Shown here piece by piece: positions 44,024-56,255 of a stretch of DNA of 64,000 bases (the first letter of the stretch is position 1; every line of letters begins with the position of its first letter). The stretch comes from Rhabditoides inermis (lineage: Eukaryota > Nematoda > Chromadorea > Rhabditida > Rhabditidae). The notes below the pieces were generated by a model, which ran no database searches, was not told the DNA's origin, and saw only the letters and a list, made by a program, of their open reading frames with translations. The position numbers were made by a program, and so were the translations under genes. Location of the stretch: NCBI GenBank assembly GCA_963966185.1, contig CAWZYM010000355.1, positions 1,058,501-1,122,500 of the forward strand, given 5' to 3'.

Positions 44024-44979
44024 GAAGCAGTCTGCCAGCTTAAAGTATTACAACTTAATATTAAAAGTTTACATTTATGCGGACATCTATTCTTTCGCGT
44101 GTTTTCTGTGTTGTTTTGCCTACTTGATGTGTGTTTGTGCGGGCCGTTTTTCGATTGATTGTATTTTAAATGAAGAGAGATGAGATAAATTAATGTTTTA
44201 ATTAATGATAAATTAATGATGTGGGTTTGTGTTTTGGTTCCTGATGCTATTGATGCAGGGCAGGTTGATGCGAGATTAGACTGACATTGAATGTTACTTG
44301 AAACTAGTGCAAGATGGACGAGCTGGCATTCCTTGCTCGGTTGAATCGATAGGAGGATAGGCAGTACGAGTGTGTGGGAGAGTATGTGTGGTTGTGGTGT
44401 AGTGGTTAGCGCGCGCGTGCCAGTAATCTACGTGTTTGCTGGTTCGATACCCGCGTCCTGCGTTTTTGTTTGCGAAATTGTACAGTGGTAAATAGTAGTT
44501 GCCTGGTGTGTTGTCATTGATTTATCAAGTTTTGATCTGTAACCACCCTTTTATTAGAGATTAGGACGATTTGGCCGGATGTTCCCCCGGCCGATCTGAG
44601 AGGCAACGGCGACTGAGCCGATCGAACGAAGTGATGAGAGAGGGGAGAGACGGTGATTGTTTGAGTTTCTATGCGACTAGTGACTGGATGTTGACTAGGT
44701 TTTGAGTATTCAATGATTGGAGACAGATGGGGAAACATAAACCTAGAAAAGGTGTGTTTCGTGGATTTTTTTGATGAATTATCGATTTATCGATCGATTA
44801 TTGATCGATTATTGATTTATTGATTGAATATTGATTGAATATCGATCATATCATTGATTGATTGTTTGATTGTTTGATTATCGAATTTTACCAGCAACTT
44901 GTTCAGATTTTCCATTTCACGCACAGTGCAGCATGATGCGAATAAACGAAGAGAATCTTTTGTTTTGCGCGAATATTGA
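44024..44979. other. TUG 3' flank and tail of the TSR repeat unit
   Basis: No gene seen. 44330-44980 matches the distal part of the 3-kb TSR units (for example 49220-50045): a tRNA-like segment GTGGTGTAGTGGTTAGC (44394) with GGTTCGATACCC, then GATT-rich repeats (GATTATTGATCGATTATTGA-like). It marks the TUG-side edge of the array. Confidence 0.7.
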
Positions 44980-45612
44980 TTGAATATCGATCATTTATTG
45001 ATTGATTGTTTGCTTATCAAATCTCTCTATCCTCTCCTCCTCTCCCACTCCCTCTATCCTCTTCTCCTATTCCTCTTCCTCTCCCTCTCCCTCTATCCTC
45101 TCCTCCTCTTCCTCTTCATCTCCCTCGATCCTCTCCCCTCTCCCTCTGGCAAGACTTATCATAACACTTCAAAAATCGTAATTATTTTATTTTATTCTCA
45201 AAGTGAAGGCTATCTTTAATCCTTATTGAAGATGTTCAACTGCACGCTTGTACAGTGGGTGGCATGGGAGGGGCGCAGTGGGGAATCTTGGAATACGCAA
45301 CTGAAATCGGATCATAATCTTATTTAAAATAACTCTTTTAATACAATAGCTCTGTTATTCATGCCCCCGTTCATCGTACAGTAGTATCTTCAAAGAGTAT
45401 TTGCCGGACATTGTTTGGTGCATCAATGCCTAGTGTTAGATTTCTTTGTTTAGTGTTACATTTTTCGTCGCGGCCAGTGATTTTTCATCGCAGGTTCTAT
45501 CCATTCGCTGCTAACTTTTTTTTTGCTAAATTGCTGACTGATACTACTACAGCCGTACGACAAAGGAAGGAATGGCCTGTGAAGGGTAGCTCGCGCCACT
45601 CACGCCCATGCT

Positions 45613-47165
45613 GTAGTATGCCGTCCGACTTCGCGGCAAGTGACGTTCATGTACTGGAATCCCGCCTCGCACTCACTCCATCCGTCGTCATCCCATGCAC
45701 ATGCGCCACTGCAACAGTGAAAGATAGTCGATTCAAACGTTGACTGCTTATCTCTGCAACAATCTACCGCAACGCAAGTTCTCCACATGCGCAAAACACA
45801 TGCTGTCAACTGGACCGGAAACGTGGCCACTATGCTTTTGATGTGTATACATGTTGTATTGATATTGTATACTTATGAAGAACTTGCCCGTGAAGCCCAA
45901 CCTATCACTGGGTACAGCACTCGTTGATGATGTCAGCTTGTATTATTTTTCATATAAAGTGACAGTGCTATAGTCTTCTTTCGACACGTGCAGAATACTA
46001 AAAGGTCTCTTGAATGAGGCTACTTCAACATTTACCTTTACTTTTATAATAAGAAAGTATATGATATGAGATGCGTACCGATATTTGTTGGGCAGTCCAT
46101 AGCGGCTCTCGCATTCTTCGTAGTCTCGCTCGTTTCCCTCCGAATCCACGCATTCCAACGGCACTCGCACCTCCAGAGGAAAGTCATAGCCAGCTTCTGG
46201 TCTACTACAACATAGATTTGCAACTGTTATACAACTGAACATATCATTTAGATCATCATGGTTCTTGGAGCATACATACATTATATGGAATCATCAATCA
46301 TAACATAAATCCTAGATGAAAGTTTCCAGCCGGCTTCTGGTCTACTGCGACATTGATTGGAATACATGTGAACATCTCCAATAACACTGTGATCTACAAG
46401 ACATATTATTCTGTGCATTTTCATGCGGTTCTTCTGAATTGGGTTGACACAATCAGTTAGGTAGCTACTTTCAACTGCTAAGTAGTATTGAATAGTTTCG
46501 CTTACACTCTCCGCCATGCGGGCGGGTGCTGCCATCGGAGCTCGCACCGTGGCAGGCGCGCCTCGCAGTCCGCAGAGTGCTCGGAGGGGCGAGGCTCGAA
46601 CGCGCACGCACTGTCGTCTCTCTCTGTGCAACATGGCAATGCAAGAACGGACACAGGCTATCTGCGAGAGAATCACACATAGCCTGTCTCGATGGGACAG
46701 TGCTTCTATTTGTTATGCTCTACAAACCTGCGCAAACCGCACTCTTTTATTTTAATTTCAAAGTGAATTATGATTTTTTGAATAAAACTTTTCACGGCGC
46801 AAAGAGCAGTCGCGACGTGAAATGCGGAATTGACTGTGAGTAGACGAATGTTGGGGAAATTGTGAATTGTGGATGTTTTTGAGTGATGATTTCATACATT
46901 TGCCGACGACTTTGGGCGATGCGAATGGGTGTTTTGGGAAAGTGTTTTGATATGGTGAGGATCGGGGATGAAAAAGTGGCGGGCTAGTATAGGGTTTTAG
47001 TGCGCGGCTGACTGGTATTTTTGGAGATAGTCTACTTTTGAGTATTGATTGAATATCGATAATTTATTGATTGATTGTTTGCTTATCAAATCTCTCTATC
47101 CTCTCCTCCTCTCCCACTCCCTCTATCCTCTTCTCCTATTCCTCTTCCTCTCCCTCGATCCTATC

Positions 47166-47228
<63 letters not shown>

Positions 47229-50169
47229 ATCCTCTCTTCCTCTCCCTCTCCCTCTATCCTCTCCTCCTCTTCCTCTTCATCTCCCTCGATCCTCTCCCCC
47301 TCTCCCTCTGGCAAGACTTATCATAACACTTCAAAATCGTAATTATTTTATTTTATTCTCAAAGTGAAGGCTATCTTTAATCCTATTGAAGATGTTCAAC
47401 TGCACGCTTGTACAGTGGGTGGCATGGGAGGGGCGCAGTGGGGAATCTTGGGAATACGCAACTGAAATCGGATCATAATCTTATTTAAAATAACTCTTTT
47501 AATACAATAGCTCTGTTATTCATGCCCCCGTTCATCGTACAGTAGTATCTTCAAAGAGTATTTGCCGGACATTGTTTGGTGCATCAATGCCTAGTGTTAG
47601 ATTTCTTTGTTTAGTGTTACATTTTTCGTCGCGGCCAGTGATTTTTCATCGCAGGTTCTATCCATTCGCTGCTAACTTTTTTTTTGCTAAATTGCTGACT
47701 GATACTACTACAGCCGTACGACAAAGGAAGGAATGGCCTGTGAAGGGGTAGCTCGCGCCACTCACGCCCATGCTGTAGTATGCCGTTCCGACTTCGCGCA
47801 AGTGACGTTCATGTACTGGAATCCCGCCTCGCACTCACTCCATCCGTCGTCATCCCATGCACATGCGCCACTGCAACAGTGAAAGATAGTCGATTCAAAC
47901 GTTGACTGCTTATCTCTGCAACAATCTACCGCAACGCAAGTTCTCCACATGCGCAAACACATGCTGTCAACTGGACCGGAACGTGGCCACTATGCTTTTG
48001 ATGTGTATACATGTTGTATTGATATTGTATACTTATGAAGAACTTGCCCGTGAAGCCCAACCTATCACGGGTACAGCACTCGTTGATGATGTCAGCTTGT
48101 ATTATTTTTCATAATAAGTGACAGTGCTATAGTCTCTTTCGACACGTGCAGAATACTAAAAGGTCTCTTGAATGAGGCTACTTCAACATTTACCTTTACT
48201 TTTATAATAAGAAAGTATATGATATGAGATGCGTACCGATATTTGTTGGGCAGTCCATAGCGGCTCTCGCATTCTTCGTAGTCTCGCTCGTTTCCCTCCG
48301 AATCCACGCATTCCAACGGCACTCGCACCTCCAGAGGAAAGTCATAGCCAGCTTCTGGTCTACTACAACATAGATTTGCAACTGTTATACAACTGAACAT
48401 ATCATTTTAGATCATCATGGTTCTTGGAGCATACATACATTATATGGAATCATCAATCATAACATAAATCCTAGATGAAAGTTTCCAGCCGGCTTCTGGT
48501 CTACTGCGACATTGATTGGAATACATGTGAACATCTCCAATAACACTGTGATCTACAAGACATATTATTCTGTGCATTTTCATGCGGTTCTTCTGAATTG
48601 GGTTGACACAATCAGTTAGGTAGCTACTTTCAACTGCTAAGTAGTATTGAATAGTTCGCTTACACTCTCCGCCATGCGGGCGGGTGCTGCCATCGGAGCT
48701 CGCACCGTGGCAGGCGCGCCTCGCAGTCCGCAGAGTGCTCGGAGGGGCGAGGCTCGAACGCGCACGCACTGTCGTCTCTCTCTGTGCAACATGGCAATGC
48801 AAGAACGGACACAGGCTATCTGCGAGAGAATCACACATAGCCTGTCTCGATGGGACAGTGCTTCTATTTGTTATGCTCTACAAACCTGCGCAAACCGCAC
48901 TCTTTTATTTTAATTTCAAAGTGAATTATGATTTTTTGAATAAAACTTTTCACGGCGCAAAGAGCAGTCGCGACGTGAAATGCGGAATTGACTGTGAGTA
49001 GACGAATGTTGGGGAAATTGTGAATTGTGGATGTTTTTGAGTGATGATTTCATACATTTGCCGACGACTTTGGGCGATGCGAATGGGTGTTTTGGGAAAG
49101 TGTTTTGATATGGTGAGGATCGGGGATGAAAAAGTGGCGGGCTAGTATAGGGTTTTAGTGCGCGGCTGACTGGTATTTTTGGAGATAGTCTACTTTTGAG
49201 TCTAAGTCTAAGGTGAAGGAAGAGAATAGGAGGATAGGCAGTGCGAGTGTGAGGTAGAGTGTGTGTGGTCGTGGTATAGTGGTTAGCCGCGCGGCCAGCA
49301 ATCAATGTCGTTTGCTGGTTCGATCCCCGCGTGATGCGTTTTGTTTTGCGAAATTGTATAGTGATATTTAGTAGTTGTCTGGTGTGTTGTCATTGATTTA
49401 TAACAGTTTTGATCTGTTTCCACTCTTTTAATAGGTTATTAGGACGGTTTGGCAGGATATTCCACCGGCCGATCTGAGAGGCAACGGCGACTGAGCCGAT
49501 CGAACGAAGTGATGAGAGAGGGGAGAGACGGTGATTGTTTGAGTTTCTATGTGACTGCTGACTGGATGTTGACTAGGTTTTGAGTATTCAATGATTGGAG
49601 ACAGATGGGGAAACACAAACCTAGAAAAGGGTGTGTTTCGTGGATTTGTTGATGAATTATCGATTTATCGATCGATTATTGATCGATTATTGATTCATTT
49701 ATTGAATATTGATTGAATATCGATCATTTATTGATTGATTGTTTGATTGTTTGATTATCGAATTTTACCAGCAACTTGTTCAGATTTTCCCATATCACGC
49801 ACAGTGCAGCATGATGCGAATAAATATTCATAATAAATTTCAAACATGAGATAAGGGAGTTCTGTTTTCACGAAAAGTTGTGTTTTAGATCTCTCTAACT
49901 ACATAGTAACAACTATGAACCTTAACTACACGTTTTTTTCCGGATGAAGTTTCTTTTTCGGTAGTACAGTGGTTAGTATTCGCGTCTTTCACATGCGAGA
50001 CCCCGTTTCAATTCCCGGCCGAAGAGAATCTTTTGTTTTGCGCGAATATTGATTGAATATCGATAATTTATTGATTGATTGTTTGCTTATCAAATCTCTC
50101 TATCCTCTCCTCCTCTCCCACTCCCTCTATCCTCTTCTCCTATTCCTCTTCCTCTCCCTCGATCCTATC

Positions 50170-50232
<63 letters not shown>

Positions 50233-53181
50233 ATCCTCTCTTCCTCTCCCTCTCCCTCTATCCTCTCCTCCTCTTCCTCTTCATCTCCCTCGATCCTCTC
50301 CCCCTCTCCCTCTGGCAAGACTTATCATAACACTTCAAAATCGTAATTATTTTATTTTATTCTCAAAGTGAAGGCTATCTTTAATCCTTATTGAAGATGT
50401 TCAACTGCACGCTTGTACAGTGGGTGGCATGGGAGGGGCGCAGTGGGGAATCTTGGGAATACGCAACTGAAATCGGATCATAATCTTATTTAAAATAACT
50501 CTTTTAATACAATAGCTCTGTTATTCATGCCCCCGTTCATCGTACAGTAGTATCTTCAAAGAGTATTTGCCGGACATTGTTTGGTGCATCAATGCCTAGT
50601 GTTAGATTTCTTTGTTTAGTGTTACATTTTTCGTCGCGGCCAGTGATTTTTCATCGCAGGTTCTATCCATTCGCTGCTAACTTTTTTTTTGCTAAATTGC
50701 TGACTGATACTACTACAGCCGTACGACAAAGGAGGGAATGGCCTGTGAAGGGGTAGCTCGCGCCACTCACGCCCATGCTGTAGTATGCCGTTCCGACTTC
50801 GCGGCAAGTGACGTTCATGTACTGGAATCCCGCCTCGCACTCACTCCATCCGTCGTCATCCCATGCACATGCGCCACTGCAACAGTGAAAGATAGTCGAT
50901 TCAAACGTTGACTGCTTATCTCTGCAACAATCTACCGCAACGCAAGTTCTCCACATGCGCAAAACACATGCTGTCAACTGGACCGGAAACGTGGCCACTA
51001 TGCTTTTGATGTGTATACATGTTGTATTGATATTGTATACTTATGAAGAACTTGCCCGTGAAGCCCAACCTATCACTGGGTACAGCACTCGTTGATGATG
51101 TCAGCTTGTATTATTTTTCATATAAAGTGACAGTGCTATAGTCTTCTTTCGACACGTGCAGAATACTAAAAGGTCTCTTGAATGAGGCTACTTCAACATT
51201 TACCTTTACTTTTATAATAAGAAAGTATATGATATGAGATGCGTACCGATATTTGTTGGGCAGTCCATAGCGGCTCTCGCATTCTTCGTAGTCTCGCTCG
51301 TTTCCCTCCGAATCCACGCATTCCAACGGCACTCGCACCTCCAGAGGAAAGTCATAGCCAGCTTCTGGTCTACTACAACATAGATTTGCAACTGTTATAC
51401 AACTGAACATATCATTTTAGATCATCATGGTTCTTGGAGCATACATACATTATATGGAATCATCAATCATAACATAAATCCTAGATGAAAGTTTCCAGCC
51501 GGCTTCTGGTCTACTGCGACATTGATTGGAATACATGTGAACATCTCCAATAACACTGTGATCTACAAGACATATTATTCTGTGCATTTTCATGCGGTTC
51601 TTCTGAATTGGGTTGACACAATCAGTTAGGTAGCTACTTTCAACTGCTAAGTAGTATTGAATAGTTCGCTTACACTCTCCGCCATGCGGGCGGGTGCTGC
51701 CATCGGAGCTCGCACCGTGGCAGGCGCGCCTCGCAGTCCGCAGAGTGCTCGGAGGGGCGAGGCTCGAAGGCGCACGCACTGTCGTCTCTCTCTGTGCAAC
51801 ATGGCAATGCAAGAACGGACACAGGCTATCTGCGAGAGAATCACACATAGCCTGTCTCGATGGGACAGTGCTTCTATTTGTTATGCTCTACAAACCTGCG
51901 CAAACCGCACTCTTTTATTTTAATTTCAAAGTGAATTATGATTTTTTGAATAAAACTTTTCACGGCGCAAAGAGCAGTCGCGACGTGAAATGCGGAATTG
52001 ACTGTGAGTAGACGAATGTTGGGGAAATTGTGAATTGTGGATGTTTTTGAGTGATGATTTCATACATTTGCCGACGACTTTGGGCGATGCGAATGGGTGT
52101 TTTGGGAAAGTGTTTTGATATGGTGAGGATCGGGGATGAAAAAGTGGCGGGCTAGTATAGGGTTTTAGTGCGCGGCTGACTGGTATTTTTGGAGATAGTC
52201 TACTTTTGAGTCTAAGTCTAAGGTGAAGGAAGAGAATAGGAGGATAGGCAGTGCGAGTGTGAGGTAGAGTGTGTGTGGTCGTGGTATAGTGGTTAGCCCG
52301 CGCGGCCAGCAATCAATGTCGTTTGCTGGTTCGATCCCCGCGTGATGCGTTTTGTTTTGCGAAATTGTATAGTGATATTTAGTAGTTGTCTGGTGTGTTG
52401 TCATTGATTTATAACAGTTTTGATCTGTTTCCACTCTTTTAATAGGTTATTAGGACGGTTTGGCAGGATATTCCACCGGCCGATCTGAGAGGCAACGGCG
52501 ACTGAGCCGATCGAACGAAGTGATGAGAGAGGGGAGAGACGGTGATTGTTTGAGTTTCTATGTGACTGCTGACTGGATGTTGACTAGGTTTTGAGTATTC
52601 AATGATTGGAGACAGATGGGGAAACACAAACCTAGAAAAGGGTGTGTTTCGTGGATTTGTTGATGAATTATCGATTTATCGATCGATTATTGATCGATTA
52701 TTGATTCATTTATTGAATATTGATTGAATATCGATCATTTATTGATTGATTGTTTGATTGTTTGATTATCGAATTTTACCAGCAACTTGTTCAGATTTTC
52801 CCATATCACGCACAGTGCAGCATGATGCGAATAAATATTCATAATAAATTTCAAACATGAGATAAGGGAGTTCTGTTTTCACGAAAAGTTGTGTTTTAGA
52901 TCTCTCTAACTACATAGTAACAACTATGAACCTTAACTACCACGTTTTTTTCCGGATGAAGTTTCTTTTTCGGTAGTACAGTGGTTAGTATTCGCGTCTT
53001 TCACATGCGAGACCCCGTTTCAATTCCCGGCCGAAGAGAATCTTTTGTTTTGCGCGAATATTGATTGAATATCGATAATTTATTGATTGATTGTTTGCTT
53101 ATCAAATCTCTCTATCCTCTCCTCCTCTCCCACTCCCTCTATCCTCTTCTCCTATTCCTCTTCCTCTCCCTCGATCCTATC

Positions 53182-53246
<65 letters not shown>

Positions 53247-56194
53247 ATCCTCTCTTCCTCTCCCTCTCCCTCTATCCTCTCCTCCTCTTCCTCTTCATCT
53301 CCCTCGATCCTCTCCCCCTCTCCCTCTGGCAAGACTTATCATAACACTTCAAAATCGTAATTATTTTATTTTATTCTCAAAGTGAAGGCTATCTTTAATC
53401 CTTATTGAAGATGTTCAACTGCACGCTTGTACAGTGGGTGGCATGGGAGGGGCGCAGTGGGGAATCTTGGGAATACGCAACTGAAATCGGATCATAATCT
53501 TATTTAAAATAACTCTTTTAATACAATAGCTCTGTTATTCATGCCCCCGTTCATCGTACAGTAGTATCTTCAAAGAGTATTTGCCGGACATTGTTTGGTG
53601 CATCAATGCCTAGTGTTAGATTTCTTTGTTTAGTGTTACATTTTTCGTCGCGGCCAGTGATTTTTCATCGCAGGTTCTATCCATTCGCTGCTAACTTTTT
53701 TTTTGCTAAATTGCTGACTGATACTACTACAGCCGTACGACAAAGGAGGGAATGGCCTGTGAAGGGGTAGCTCGCGCCACTCACGCCCATGCTGTAGTAT
53801 GCCGTTCCGACTTCGCGGCAAGTGACGTTCATGTACTGGAATCCCGCCTCGCACTCACTCCATCCGTCGTCATCCCATGCACATGCGCCACTGCAACAGT
53901 GAAAGATAGTAGATTCAAACGTTGACTGCTTATCTCTGCAACAATCTACCGCAACGCAAGTTCTCCACATGCGCAAAACACATGCTGTCAACTGGACCGG
54001 AAACGTGGCCACTATGCTTTTGATGTGTATACATGTTGTATTGATATTGTATACTTATGAAGAACTTGCCCGTGAAGCCCAACCTATCACTGGGTACAGC
54101 ACTCGTTGATGATGTCAGCTTGTATTTTTTTCATATAAAGTGACAGTGCTATAGTCTTCTTTCGACACATGCAGAATACTAAAAGGTCTCTTGAATGAGG
54201 CTACTTCAACATTTACCTTTACTTTTATAATAAGAAAGTATATGATATGAGATGCGTACCGATATTTGTTGGGCAGTCCATAGCGGCTCTCGCATTCTTC
54301 GTAGTCTCGCTCGTTTCCCTCCGAATCCACGCATTCCAACGGCACTCGCACCTCCAGAGGAAAGTCATAGCCAGCTTCTGGTCTACTACAACATAGATTT
54401 GCAACTGTTATACAACTGAACATATCATTTTAGATCATCATGGTTCTTGGAGCATACATACATTATATGGAATCATCAATCATAACATAAATCCTAGATG
54501 AAAGTTTCCAGCCGGCTTCTGGTCTACTGCGACATTGATTGGAATACATGTGAACATCTCCAATAACACTGTGATCTACAAGACATATTATTCTGTGCAT
54601 TTTCATGCGGTTCTTCTGAATTGGGTTGACACAATCAGTTAGGTAGCTACTTTCAACTGCTAAGTAGTATTGAATAGTTCGCTTACACTCTCCGCCATGC
54701 GGGCGGGTGCTGCCATCGGAGCTCGCACCGTGGCAGGCGCGCCTCGCAGTCCGCAGAGTGCTCGGAGGGGCGAGGCTCGAAGGCGCACGCACTGTCGTCT
54801 CTCTCTGTGCAACATGGCAATGCAAGAACGGACACAGGCTATCTGCGAGAGAATCACACATAGCCTGTCTCGATGGGACAGTGCTTCTATTTGTTATGCT
54901 CTACAAACCTGCGCAAACCGCACTCTTTTATTTTAATTTCAAAGTGAATTATGATTTTTTGAATAAAACTTTTCACGGCGCAAAGAGCAGTCGCGACGTG
55001 AAATGCGGAATTGACTGTGAGTAGACGAATGTTGGGGAAATTGTGAATTGTGGATGTTTTTGAGTGATGATTTCATACATTTGCCGACGACTTTGGGCGA
55101 TGCGAATGGGTGTTTTGGGAAAGTGTTTTGATATGGTGAGGATCGGGGATGAAAAAGTGGCGGGCTAGTATAGGGTTTTAGTGCGCGGCTGACTGGTATT
55201 TTTGGAGATAGTCTACTTTTGAGTCTAAGTCTAAGGTGAAGGAAGAGAATAGGAGGATAGGCAGTGCGAGTGTGAGGTAGAGTGTGTGTGGTCGTGGTAT
55301 AGTGGTTAGCCCGCGCGGCCAGCAATCAATGTCGTTTGCTGGTTCGATCCCCGCGTGATGCGTTTTGTTTTGCGAAATTGTATAGTGATATTTAGTAGTT
55401 GTCTGGTGTGTTGTCATTGATTTATAACAGTTTTGATCTGTTTCCACTCTTTTAATAGGTTATTAGGACGGTTTGGCAGGATATTCCACCGGCCGATCTG
55501 AGAGGCAACGGCGACTGAGCCGATCGAACGAAGTGATGAGAGAGGGGAGAGACGGTGATTGTTTGAGTTTCTATGTGACTGCTGACTGGATGTTGACTAG
55601 GTTTTGAGTATTCAATGATTGGAGACAGATGGGGAAACACAAACCTAGAAAAGGGTGTGTTTCGTGGATTTGTTGATGAATTATCGATTTATCGATCGAT
55701 TATTGATCGATTATTGATTCATTTATTGAATATTGATTGAATATCGATCATTTATTGATTGATTGTTTGATTGTTTGATTATCGAATTTTACCAGCAACT
55801 TGTTCAGATTTTCCCATATCACGCACAGTGCAGCATGATGCGAATAAATATTCATAATAAATTTCAAACATGAGATAAGGGAGTTCTGTTTTCACGAAAA
55901 GTTGTGTTTTAGATCTCTCTAACTACATAGTAACAACTATGAACCTTAACTACCACGTTTTTTTCCGGATGAAGTTTCTTTTTCGGTAGTACAGTGGTTA
56001 GTATTCGCGTCTTTCACATGCGAGACCCCGTTTCAATTCCCGGCCGAAGAGAATCTTTTGTTTTGCGCGAATATTGATTGAATATCGATAATTTATTGAT
56101 TGATTGTTTGCTTATCAAATCTCTCTATCCTCTCCTCCTCTCCCACTCCCTCTATCCTCTTCTCCTATTCCTCTTCCTCTCCCTCGATCCTATC

Positions 56195-56255
<61 letters not shown>

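Noticed and set aside
45411..48114. Plus-strand open frames in the TSR units
   Set aside because: They are antisense to TSR exons, whose minus-strand cysteine/tryptophan pattern and splice phases fit a known family.
51480..51520. Extra exon starting TAGACCAGAAGCCGG in each TSR unit
   Set aside because: It copies the start of the 126-nt exon but is followed by GATTTATG rather than a GT donor; probably a relic of exon duplication.
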